Assembly (NCBI GenBank): GCA_003278195.1
Contig: QCGE01000002.1
Location: 62,001 to 126,000, forward strand
Length of the DNA stretch: 64,000 bases
Direction of reading: 5' to 3'
DNA from: Prochlorococcus sp. AG-363-P08
GTDB lineage: Bacteria; Cyanobacteriota; Cyanobacteriia; PCC-6307; Cyanobiaceae
Part shown: piece by piece, positions 46,304 to 54,227 of the stretch
Numbering within the stretch: the stretch's first letter is position 1
Layout: each line of letters starts with the position of its first letter
Notes under the pieces: generated by a model
Database searches by the model: none
The model's input: the letters and a program-made list of their open reading frames with translations, nothing else
Told to the model about the DNA's origin: nothing
Made by a program: the position numbers and the translations under genes

Positions 46304-47416
46304 TTATTTCATTGGTGGGGCAATTAGTATCCCACCATTTTTGTAGTTATTATTTATTCCCCTTTTTATATTTAATTTGCTATTTGGTCCTAAATGACGG
46401 TTATAAATTTCAGAATAGTTACCAGTACTTCTTATGATTCTGACAACAAAGTCATTTTTGATTCCAAGTTTCTTTCCTAATTCTCCATCTACACCGAGTA
46501 TCCTTCGCATAGAGGTTAGCTTCTTATTGCTTTTAGCAATCTCCAGCTTTCTATCTACATTCTCACTAGTTATCCCATATTCTTCTGCAGTGAATAGTGC
46601 ATATATTACCCATCGCATTGCATCAGCTAATTTTTGATCAGTGCCAATAGAGGCAGGGGCAAGTGGCTCTTTGCTTAATACATTATCCAGAATAATGTGT
46701 TTACTAGGAGTTTTAAATGATGTTCTTATTGCTGCTAATTGAGATCTATCAGATGTCATTGCTTGACATCTACCTTGAAGATATCCAGCTGAAACCTGAT
46801 TTAAGTCCGCATATTTTATAGGTGTGTACTTAAGATTCCTTTCTTGGAATGAATCATTAAGATTTTGCTCAGTAGTAGTACCTGATCCTACGCAAATATT
46901 TGTACCATTTAAATCATCTATACTTGAATAATTACTTTTCTTTTTGACCATTAATCCCTGGCCATCAAAGAATACAACAGGAGCAAACTGAACTCCATTC
47001 CCACCTATAGAATCTCGACTGAGGTTGAAAGTAGTGTTTCTAGAGAGTAGATCTACTTCTCCAGTTTTTAATGCTGTAAATCGTTCAGTTGCTGTCAGAG
47101 GCCTATATTTCACCCTGTCTGCATCTCCAATAAAAGCTGCTGCAAATGCTCTGCATATGTCTACATCTAACCCTTCATACTTTCCATCTTTTTTTAGAAA
47201 ACTAAACCCTGGAATTTTTCCACTTACCCCGCAAATCAGTTCATTCCTCTTTTGAATAAGATCCAACCTAGATGTGTTAGTTTTTTCAAGGCTTGCACAT
47301 CCTGAAAATAAAATTGAGAGACCTAATATAAAAAATGATGAAGTATAGACGTTTTTAATATTAGGGCTGTAGCTCTTCAATCTAGAAACGTTTGATGATA
47401 TATAAGCAAAGTTCAT
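46304..47416 (-). CDS. aapJ: Amino-acid ABC importer binding protein (lipoprotein)
   Basis: A 370-residue solute-binding protein from the ATG at 47414-47416; a TTG 4 codons upstream is less likely. A lipobox LFSGC follows a hydrophobic segment, so it is membrane-tethered. The family body is clear: RNELICGVSGKIPGFSFLKKDGKYEGLDVDICRAFAAA, RYRPLTATERFTALKTGEVDLLSRNTT, and GRCQAMTSDRSQLAAIR. It captures amino acids for AapQMP. It is the first gene of the importer operon. Confidence 0.93.
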   Translation of the reverse strand: MNFAYISSNVSRLKSYSPNIKNVYTSSFFILGLSILFSGCASLEKTNTSRLDLIQKRNELICGVSGKIPGFSFLKKDGKYEGLDVDICRAFAAAFIGDADRVKYRPLTATERFTALKTGEVDLLSRNTTFNLSRDSIGGNGVQFAPVVFFDGQGLMVKKKSNYSSIDDLNGTNICVGSGTTTEQNLNDSFQERNLKYTPIKYADLNQVSAGYLQGRCQAMTSDRSQLAAIRTSFKTPSKHIILDNVLSKEPLAPASIGTDQKLADAMRWVIYALFTAEEYGITSENVDRKLEIAKSNKKLTSMRRILGVDGELGKKLGIKNDFVVRIIRSTGNYSEIYNRHLGPNSKLNIKRGINNNYKNGGILIAPPMK

Positions 47417-47428
47417 TTTTACAAGCAA

Positions 47429-47583
47429 TTTTAGGGATGATTCTTAATATAGCCTTTATTCTCTCTGCTGCACATAATTGCTTGTAATGATCCTCAAGAA
47501 ATTCAGGACCCTGGTTTTGCTTAATTAATTATTAGAAGAGGGTAGATAATAAACCAGATTTTATTCGAAAGATCTAATGATAT
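47429..47583. other. Spacer between aap operon and SulP
   Basis: This 155-base AT-rich spacer holds the aapJ promoter and the 3' side of the SulP gene. No additional gene or strong terminator is visible. Confidence 0.3.
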
Positions 47584-49161
47584 TTATGCATGAGAACTTT
47601 CTTGTCCACCAAGCCTGTCAAATAGATCTAAACTTTCCTCATTAAGTCCTATAACTTCAACTGTTGACCCTTTAGTAGAAAGTTTTCTTATAATTTTATC
47701 TAAGGCACCTACCCCACTTTGATCCCATATATGAGCCTTGCTCATGTCAATGACCACCTTTGCTGGATGGTTATATATATCAAAACCTTGCAGGAAGTAC
47801 ACCTGACTAACGAAAAACAATTGTCCACTAACTTCATAGCGAATCTCATCTTGGCTGACCGTAATCTTTTCTACACCAATAACCTTTGCTACCTTCCTGC
47901 TGAAAAGGATACCTGCAAGTGCAACCCCGCTAAGTACACCTAATGCAAGATTATGAGGTGTAGTTAACATCGTGACTGAAAATGTCATCAACATTACAGC
48001 GGTATCACTTCGAGGAATTTTGGAGATATTCTTTAAACCATTTGTGTCTGCAGTACTTATTGCAATTGTAATCATTACTGCAACAAGTGCTGCCATTGGA
48101 ATTTGTTGAAGGTTTTCTCTGAAAAGCAAAATCATCACCAGAAGACTTAAGCCAGATGAAAAGGTAGATAACCTTGTTCTTCCACCATTTTCAGCATTCA
48201 TTACTGATTGACCTACTAATGCACAACCAGCCATGCCACCAAATAATGACGATATAATGTTTGCTATTCCTTGGCCTCTAGCCTCTAAATTTTTATTGGA
48301 ATTACTATCTGTTATGTCATCAAGTATATTCTGAGTTAGAAAAGTTTCTATCAGTCCGACTAATGATATTGCCAATGCAGTAGGTAGAACTATTCCAAAT
48401 GTTGAAAGACTAAATGGCACCTTTCCATTTTCAAAAGAACCAAAAGGCAAGTTCAAAGTTGGAAGTCCTGTCGGTAAATTACCAAGATCTTTTACGGTAG
48501 GTATATCAAGGTTTAACCCTACACTTATTATAGTTAAAACTGTTATTGCTACTAGCTGAGAAGGAATCAGCTTAGTAAGTTTTGGTAAACCATAAATTAT
48601 TAATAGACCAATCAATACAAGAATCCAGACAATGAATACTTGCCCTCCATGGGGCAGTACTTCTTGCACACCAGCCTTAGATATCTTCTCTCCATAATGT
48701 ATGTTCATTCCCAATTGTGGAAGTTGAGCTTGAAAGATTAGTAACGCAAGAGCATTTACAAAACCGCTAAGAACACCTGCAGGAACAAATCTCATTTGAT
48801 AAGCAAGGCGTAAATATCCCCATAGAATTTGGAATACTCCTGTGAGTATTCCAGCGGCTAGAAGATATGAAAGTCCTAGACCTGGACCTTGTGCATTCCC
48901 TCTCGCGACTAGATCTGTCATCAGAAGGGCAGTAGAACCCGTTGCTGATGTGATCATTGCTATTCGACCGCCAAAAAAAGCTATAGATATAGAAAGAATG
49001 AAAGCTCCAAATAGACCCACCTGTGGATCAACGCCTGCAATACCAGAGAAAGCAATGGCCTCTGGGATCATTGCAAAAGCAACTACTAAGCCAGAGAGTA
49101 AATCTCTTCTTGGATTACCCCACCATTGGTCGATCAATCTTGGTTGGTGATTTGTTTGCAT
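47584..49161 (-). CDS. SulP-family anion transporter with STAS domain
   Basis: A 525-residue transporter with about 12-14 spans followed by a cytosolic STAS domain (about residues 420-525). Visible SulP features are [36 protein letters not shown] near the start and [28 protein letters not shown] in the middle; the STAS phospho-site-like Ser is in [11 protein letters not shown]. In marine cyanobacteria some SulP proteins act as Na+-dependent bicarbonate importers (BicA), others carry sulfate. Which of them this is cannot be told here. Confidence 0.9.
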   Translation of the reverse strand: MQTNHQPRLIDQWWGNPRRDLLSGLVVAFAMIPEAIAFSGIAGVDPQVGLFGAFILSISIAFFGGRIAMITSATGSTALLMTDLVARGNAQGPGLGLSYLLAAGILTGVFQILWGYLRLAYQMRFVPAGVLSGFVNALALLIFQAQLPQLGMNIHYGEKISKAGVQEVLPHGGQVFIVWILVLIGLLIIYGLPKLTKLIPSQLVAITVLTIISVGLNLDIPTVKDLGNLPTGLPTLNLPFGSFENGKVPFSLSTFGIVLPTALAISLVGLIETFLTQNILDDITDSNSNKNLEARGQGIANIISSLFGGMAGCALVGQSVMNAENGGRTRLSTFSSGLSLLVMILLFRENLQQIPMAALVAVMITIAISTADTNGLKNISKIPRSDTAVMLMTFSVTMLTTPHNLALGVLSGVALAGILFSRKVAKVIGVEKITVSQDEIRYEVSGQLFFVSQVYFLQGFDIYNHPAKVVIDMSKAHIWDQSGVGALDKIIRKLSTKGSTVEVIGLNEESLDLFDRLGGQESSHA

Positions 49162-49191
49162 TTAAGAAATTTTCCTATAGATGAAAGTATC

Positions 49192-50472
49192 TCAAAGTGG
49201 AGTCATTAGACCATTGGGGTCACATTCTGACTTCAGTCTTCTAAGACCTGTTAGCCATTCTCCATAGGCACACTTAAGTTCTTTCTCATGCCATGGAAGA
49301 TGTGGATGCATTTGGGCCATATGAATATGGGGGCAATATTCCTCAAGTTCCTCCCAGGTTCTTTTTAACCAAGCAAGACTTTTTTCACGTCCGGCTAAAT
49401 CCCCTTTTTCCCAGCTTGCAGTAATCCATGGTTTCCATATTGAGTCACGGTGTATAAAAGATGTTGAATGCTCTTTAACTCTGCTAGTTGACCCTCCAAG
49501 TTGCTGGGATGAAATACTGCAATTAGGATGAGGCCTTGAGTTAATTGCATCTCGAATTTTCTTAATTATCCTTTCGCTTTTGTTTTCCCATGTAGACCCA
49601 AGCAGGCCTAGTACTTCACTGTGATAAACAAGTTGTTTTTTATATTTTGCTTTTCTTTCTCCAAAAGGAGGAGTATTTATTAAGCCATTTATTTTATAAA
49701 CTCTACCTAAACCGTATTTATTTCTTAAAGATTCTATGAATTGAATAGTAGAGATTGGTTGATCCTTATTGTCTGCAAATAAACAGTAAAAATTTATCCC
49801 ATCAGCCCATTCCCATTGCAAACTACCATTATAGGACCATGTTTCTGAGTCTTGAATAAGATCAGCTAGATTCTTTTGATCAAGAATTCCTTTCCAGATA
49901 TAAATTTGGCTTGTTGGAAATGTCTTTAATTCAATACTAGTAACTATTCCTAGGAATGGAGCTGCTCCAAGAAGACCCCTCCAATATAACTTTTCATTTT
50001 CTGATGTAGATTTACTTGGTCTTTCAATACTAAATAAATCTCCATTTCCCCATATTCCATTTACTTTTTCTATTTGATCTATCGCTAAACCTTGTTGCCT
50101 ACTTAGTGGACTAATTCCACCTGTAAGTATATATCCCATTCCTGTTATACCAGAAAGCCCTATTGGGAACTCTCTTTTGAATTTATAGAGCTCTTCTAAA
50201 AGTGAAGCCATGCTTTGCCCAGCTCCTACTTCGATGAGTTCCTTTGTTGAATCATATTTAAGACCTTTGCAACTACTCCTTAGGTCGAGTGTCCAATGTC
50301 CGGTAGCAGCACACCTGCTGGATGTTCCACCACTGCAAATAAGTAGTGGTTTAGGGGCTATCTCTAGGGACCTTAGTTTTTTCTGTAAACTGCCATCAAC
50401 TCTTTCTAGGATTCCAGCAATGTTTGAATCCTCTGCTATGGAATTGGGAATGTTTTCAAGTGGATTAGCGAT
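49192..50472 (-). CDS. FAD-binding oxidoreductase with non-canonical start
   Basis: A PCMH-type flavin oxidoreductase. The only ATG start is at 50209-50211, but the same frame stays open for 89 codons farther, up to a stop at 50479-50481, and encodes the expected FAD-binding N-terminus: KPLLICSGGTSS (the PP-loop, around 50350) and LIEVGAGQSM. No ATG, GTG or TTG exists in that stretch, so the true start is probably ATC 50470-50472 or ATT 50449-50451; AAAAGG lies just upstream of the ATC. The C-terminal part has the typical GITGMGYILTGGISPLSRQQGLAIDQ region. The substrate is unknown. It is divergent from the sirohydrochlorin chelatase gene. Confidence 0.8.
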   Translation of the reverse strand: MANPLENIPNSIAEDSNIAGILERVDGSLQKKLRSLEIAPKPLLICSGGTSSRCAATGHWTLDLRSSCKGLKYDSTKELIEVGAGQSMASLLEELYKFKREFPIGLSGITGMGYILTGGISPLSRQQGLAIDQIEKVNGIWGNGDLFSIERPSKSTSENEKLYWRGLLGAAPFLGIVTSIELKTFPTSQIYIWKGILDQKNLADLIQDSETWSYNGSLQWEWADGINFYCLFADNKDQPISTIQFIESLRNKYGLGRVYKINGLINTPPFGERKAKYKKQLVYHSEVLGLLGSTWENKSERIIKKIRDAINSRPHPNCSISSQQLGGSTSRVKEHSTSFIHRDSIWKPWITASWEKGDLAGREKSLAWLKRTWEELEEYCPHIHMAQMHPHLPWHEKELKCAYGEWLTGLRRLKSECDPNGLMTPL

Positions 50473-50564
50473 GGCCTTTTAATTTTTATATTAAGGCTAA
50501 CAATATCTATGAGGGAGATTTATTATCTTTATATAGATCTGGTCTTGATAGGTTACAAAAAACC

Positions 50565-51620
50565 GTGCTTGCTGAATTTAAAGACAAAAATGATAGCCAT
50601 CTAGGATTATTAATCTGTGGACATGGCAGTCGTAATCGGTTTGCCGTAAATGAATTTGCTGAATTAGTTAACTCAATAAAGGCAAGACTTCCTGGTATAC
50701 CTGTTGAGCATGGCTATTTGGAATTTGCTAGACCCATTCTTCGGGATGGGCTTGATTCTTTGAGAAATCGTTCAGTCGAACGAGTCTTAGCAGTTCCTGC
50801 AATGTTATTTGCTGCTGCTCATGCAAAAAATGACATTCCTTCTGTGCTGAACACCTACTCAGCAGAGACTGGATTGCAAATCGACTATGGAAGAGAACTT
50901 GGTGTTGATCGTCTAATGATTTCAGCAGCAGGTTGTCGGTTGAGAGAGGCCCTTGAGAGGAGCTCCTCTGATATTCCTATCGACCAGACCCTGCTCGCAG
51001 TAGTTGGGAGGGGGTCGTCAGACCCAGATGCAAATGCAAATGTTTGCAAGGTTACGCGAATGCTCACCGAGGCTTTTGGCTTTGGCTGGGGAGAGACAAT
51101 TTATTCAGGAGTTACATTCCCACTTGTGGAGCCAGGTTTAAGGCATTTAGTACGTTTAGGTTATCGACGCATTCTTGTATTCCCATATTTTCTTTTTTCT
51201 GGAGTTTTGGTTAGTCGAATTAGGAAACATACAGAGAAAGTAGCTAATGATCATCCAAATGTTGATTTTGTTCCTGTTGGCTATTTAGGAAACCACCCTT
51301 TTGTAGTCGACACTTTTTTGGATCGTATTGACGAGGCCTTCAGGGGAGATGCATCAATGAATTGCTCTCTCTGTAAGTATCGAGACCAAGTTTTGGGCTT
51401 TGAAGCAGAGGTTGGCTTGGCGCAGACAAGTCACCACCATCACGTTGAAGGCTTGGCTGAATGTTGCACCCTTTGTGAAAAGGAATGTACTGGTGCTTGC
51501 CAGGAGAATGAAAACAGTTTCCTAGAGACTCCAGACAATCATTCTCATCACAAGGAACATTCTCATACCCATACTTTGTACCCCAACGCAGAACACCCTT
51601 TAGGACCTTCTAGTTTGTGA
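50565..51620 (+). CDS. Sirohydrochlorin chelatase (CbiX/SirB type) with Cys- and His-rich tail
   Basis: A 351-residue chelatase that inserts metal into sirohydrochlorin for siroheme or cobalamin. The two repeated CbiX halves are clear: LLICGHGSRN with VPAMLFAAAHAKNDIP, and LLAVVGRGSSD with LVFPYFLFSGVLV. After about residue 262 comes a metal-binding tail: C-x-x-C, four consecutive His, a CCTLCEKECTGAC cluster and an HSHHKEHSHTH run. The Cys group probably holds an Fe-S cluster, as in the long CbiX form. The start is GTG. Confidence 0.92.
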   Translation: MLAEFKDKNDSHLGLLICGHGSRNRFAVNEFAELVNSIKARLPGIPVEHGYLEFARPILRDGLDSLRNRSVERVLAVPAMLFAAAHAKNDIPSVLNTYSAETGLQIDYGRELGVDRLMISAAGCRLREALERSSSDIPIDQTLLAVVGRGSSDPDANANVCKVTRMLTEAFGFGWGETIYSGVTFPLVEPGLRHLVRLGYRRILVFPYFLFSGVLVSRIRKHTEKVANDHPNVDFVPVGYLGNHPFVVDTFLDRIDEAFRGDASMNCSLCKYRDQVLGFEAEVGLAQTSHHHHVEGLAECCTLCEKECTGACQENENSFLETPDNHSHHKEHSHTHTLYPNAEHPLGPSSL

Positions 51621-52034
51621 AGTTAAAATGGTTAATTTCTTAAGAAATACGGTTGATTCCAGTGAATCATTTGTCTCTATCTTTCTTGTGTCGCATGGGA
51701 CTACCTAATGATTAGTAGAGCTTATTGAAAATACTTTATAGTTTTTACAGAGGTCTTTCCACAGGTAAGCAAGGGTTTTTCCACCGCTTTTTGGCTTAAA
51801 AGCTCTTTTTTGCATTACTTCTGTGGGTTTTGGTTGAAGTTGCCAATGATGCTTGACATTAGGATGCTCTTCTGAATGTAGATAGGCGATCAGTAATGTT
51901 TTTGATTTAGATCCCTGTATTTAAATGAGTCTTGAGTCGTCTCAGCAATCGTATGGAAACAAAATTTCTTTTTGACGGAATGGTTAGTTAATTAGATCCT
52001 TGTCAACGAAACACCTCGTGATCAAATTGCTTGC
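51621..52034. other. Gene-poor spacer with one small candidate frame
   Basis: This 414-base stretch between the chelatase and DUF2811 genes has no large coding frame. One ATG frame of 36 codons on the minus strand is listed separately. A few TTTCCAC-like words are present but are part of that frame and not spaced like an origin. No strong terminator is seen. Confidence 0.35.
51705..51815 (-). CDS. Candidate 36-residue basic peptide
   Basis: An ATG-to-TAG frame of 37 codons in a long gap. The peptide is basic and Lys-rich at the start (MQKRAFKPKSGGKTLAYLWK), with two more Lys/Asn-rich stretches and one Cys. The composition (many Lys, a GGKT turn, then Leu-Trp) resembles real small picocyanobacterial proteins more than random translation. 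An AGAAG stretch lies just before the ATG. Conservation is needed to confirm it. Confidence 0.4.
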   Translation of the reverse strand: MQKRAFKPKSGGKTLAYLWKDLCKNYKVFSISSTNH

Positions 52035-52304
52035 ATGGATAGAAATCACCTAGAGCGCTGCGTTCAGATCGATAATGGACTCAATGCAGATTCCTCCCCA
52101 TCGGCTGGATATGTCAGTCTTGAGACTGAGATTCCAGAAGTCTTATATCTAGGGATGAAAGAGTTTCTAGTCTCTAACCCATCATGGGATCAGTATCGAG
52201 TTATGAGTTCTGCTTTGGCAAACTTCCTTTTTCAAAACGGTTGTGGTGATAGAGCAGTAACGGAATGCTATTTGAATGATCTGTTTAGTCGTTCAAAGGC
52301 TTAA
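52035..52304 (+). CDS. DUF2811 protein
   Basis: An 89-residue soluble protein matching DUF2811. The core is SLETEIPEVLYLGMKEFL, WDQYRVMSSALANFLFQNG and DRAVTECYLNDLF. The helix-loop-helix pattern suggests a small DNA- or partner-binding protein, with no known role. Its last 20 nt overlap the 3' end of the opposite-strand GMC oxidoreductase gene. Confidence 0.85.
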   Translation: MDRNHLERCVQIDNGLNADSSPSAGYVSLETEIPEVLYLGMKEFLVSNPSWDQYRVMSSALANFLFQNGCGDRAVTECYLNDLFSRSKA

Positions 52305-53937
52305 CAGCTTCCTGACAGGCCCTTCTAGTAATTGCCATCATTGTCAGTGTTGGACTTTGCCATCCTGAAGTTGGCCAGCAGGCACCATCAACTACTAGAA
52401 CATTTGGACATCTCCAAAGTCTGTTCCATGGGTCAACAACGCTTTCCTCTTCATTATTTCCCATGCGTGCGCCGCCTACTTCATGGATGTAATAACCAGG
52501 AGGAGGAGCTGAATCTCTTAGGGCTACAGCACCTTTTACTATTGGCTCGATAAATGGCATTTTTACAAGATCAGTTAATGGGAGAATTTCTCCTCCTGCA
52601 GCAGTAATTATCTTTTTTATTGTTTTTTGAATATTCTCTATCATTGCCCTTTCATTTTCTCTCCAGTAAAAGTCAATATGCGGTATTTGATAACCCCATC
52701 TATCAACTTTTCTTGAGAGAGTTACTCTATTGCTCTTAACAGGCAGAACTTCTCCATGCCCGATTAAAAAACCTGTAGTTGTTTTGGGTTTTCTTTTTAG
52801 ACATCTAGGGGGCTCAAACCTTTCAATTCCACCCCAAAGCCCATACCCTCTTATAAAGTTGTTTGAAAACACTTCTCTTGTTTGTGATCCTATAGGGATT
52901 AGAAAACTTCCAGCACCTGATAGTGATTGCAATTCATTGGTAGTCTTTTGTGAGGGAGTATTTGGTTGAGGGAAGGAAAAAAAACGGCAAGTAGAGACAT
53001 GATCCATCAAGTAGCAACCAAGCTCTCCAGATGGTTCTACAAAACCATTTTCACATTGACTATCTTGTGAATTAAGTAATAGCCTTAATGTCTGAATAGT
53101 AGAAGAGCAAATAACAATTAAGTCTCCATCAATTTCACTTCTGACCCCATTCTCCATGTTGATTAATGTTACTCCCGTAGCTTTTTCCTTATTTGAATTC
53201 ATATTAAATCTTTCGACCATATGATTACTTAGGATCTCAACATTTCCAGTCTTTAATGCTTTCTTTAGTGTACTTCCTAGGCTACTACTTTTTGGCCATT
53301 CACCATCAATAGATGATTTATGTGCTCCAAACCCTCGAGAGTGTATAACCTTATAACCAAGAGTAGAATTAACTGAGGATGCAAACTCCTTTTCACTATC
53401 AGTAAATGGGAATGGCTCTATATACTCACCATCAGGAAGTTGATCTATTCCATCTTTCTGTCCATGAACTTTAAGATTTTTTTCTAAAAAAGAATAGTGT
53501 CTTTCAAGATCTGAATATGAAATTGGCCATTCTGGTCCATAGCCATCTTTTTGAGAAGCTTTAAATTCATTGTCGGATAGCCTAAGAGTTATTCCTCCCC
53601 AAGTAAGACTTTTCCCTCCTACTTGTCTCCCTTGTGTCCAGTAAAAGGGATGATCCTTGGGATATGTATATTGATTTTCTTTTTCATTTGCGTATAGCAA
53701 AGGATTTGATTTCCAATAACCAGGATGTTGTGCTTGTATTTTGTGCTTCTCACTTAGTAGATTTGTTATTCGACGGAAACTATTGGCTGGCTCTGACCCC
53801 ATTGCTGAATTTGGAGACAAGTTTGGTCCTGCCTCTATTACAAGTACCTTTACTCCAAGCTCTGCCAATGTTAAAGCGGCTACACCGCCTGTAGCGCCTG
53901 ACCCTATAACAATTGCCTCAACTGTTCTTTTTGCCAT
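52285..53937 (-). CDS. GMC-family FAD oxidoreductase
   Basis: A 550-residue flavin enzyme. The FAD dinucleotide motif is VIGSGATGGVAALTLAELGVKVLVIEAG at the N-terminus; GRQVGGKSLTWGG and the C-terminal HEVGGARMGNNEEESVVDPWNRLWRCPNVLVVDGACWPTSGWQSPTLTMMAITRRA are typical GMC signatures, with active-site His/Asn equivalents there. It oxidises an alcohol or a sugar; the substrate is unknown. It is convergent with DUF2811 (20 nt overlap) and lies just before the possible tRNA-flanked segment. Confidence 0.9.
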   Translation of the reverse strand: MAKRTVEAIVIGSGATGGVAALTLAELGVKVLVIEAGPNLSPNSAMGSEPANSFRRITNLLSEKHKIQAQHPGYWKSNPLLYANEKENQYTYPKDHPFYWTQGRQVGGKSLTWGGITLRLSDNEFKASQKDGYGPEWPISYSDLERHYSFLEKNLKVHGQKDGIDQLPDGEYIEPFPFTDSEKEFASSVNSTLGYKVIHSRGFGAHKSSIDGEWPKSSSLGSTLKKALKTGNVEILSNHMVERFNMNSNKEKATGVTLINMENGVRSEIDGDLIVICSSTIQTLRLLLNSQDSQCENGFVEPSGELGCYLMDHVSTCRFFSFPQPNTPSQKTTNELQSLSGAGSFLIPIGSQTREVFSNNFIRGYGLWGGIERFEPPRCLKRKPKTTTGFLIGHGEVLPVKSNRVTLSRKVDRWGYQIPHIDFYWRENERAMIENIQKTIKKIITAAGGEILPLTDLVKMPFIEPIVKGAVALRDSAPPPGYYIHEVGGARMGNNEEESVVDPWNRLWRCPNVLVVDGACWPTSGWQSPTLTMMAITRRACQEAVKPLND

Positions 53938-54015
53938 TGAAACTATTATTGATTTATTGATTTATTGATTCTAAAGATTTGCATTAAAAAATCCTTTCAT
54001 AGCGGGCCTTTTAAT

Positions 54016-54060
54016 TGGTGTGAGGAGGGAGATTTGAACTCCCGACCTTCGGGTTATGAG
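54016..54060 (-). pseudogene. Partial tRNA-Met: 3' half of initiator tRNA
   Basis: On the minus strand, 34 nt (54027-54060) are identical to the 3' half of the intact tRNA-fMet at 56345-56422, from the anticodon loop (CTCATAA) to the T stem. After the identity the 3' end reads TCCTCAC-A-CCA, which looks like a real tRNA acceptor end with CCA, but no matching 5' half is found upstream. It has the expected look of a tRNA fragment left at the end of an integrated element. Confidence 0.75.
54027..54060. repeat. Direct repeat copy 1 (tRNA-fMet 3' half)
   Basis: Distal copy of a 34-base direct repeat; the other copy is at 56357-56390 within the intact tRNA-fMet. Both are in the same orientation, 2330 bp apart. 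Possible attR. Confidence 0.8.
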
Positions 54061-54227
54061 GGCACCAACCTCCGTTGCATACCCTTGGTATGACAGTCTT
54101 TTGAAACCAGTGGTAGACGGATCTGGGACATTTTAGGAATACATTTCATCAGGGCAATAAATCTAGGGAATCAAGTGATACCAGTCGTTTATAGAGAATT
54201 TCGTAATACCAATATCTTACCTCCTTA

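Noticed and set aside
50210-50482. A plus-strand 90-codon frame opposite the flavin oxidoreductase start region
   Set aside because: The minus-strand reading in this place encodes a recognisable FAD-binding motif, so the plus frame is its shadow.
51745-51800. TTTCCACA-like words that recall DnaA boxes
   Set aside because: Only one or two imperfect matches exist, no dnaN or dnaA gene is near, and they lie within a candidate coding frame; an origin is not supported.
54061-54120. The possible missing 5' half of the tRNA fragment at 54.0 kb
   Set aside because: No D arm and no acceptor strand complementary to TCCTCAC can be found, so the element is treated as a partial tRNA only.
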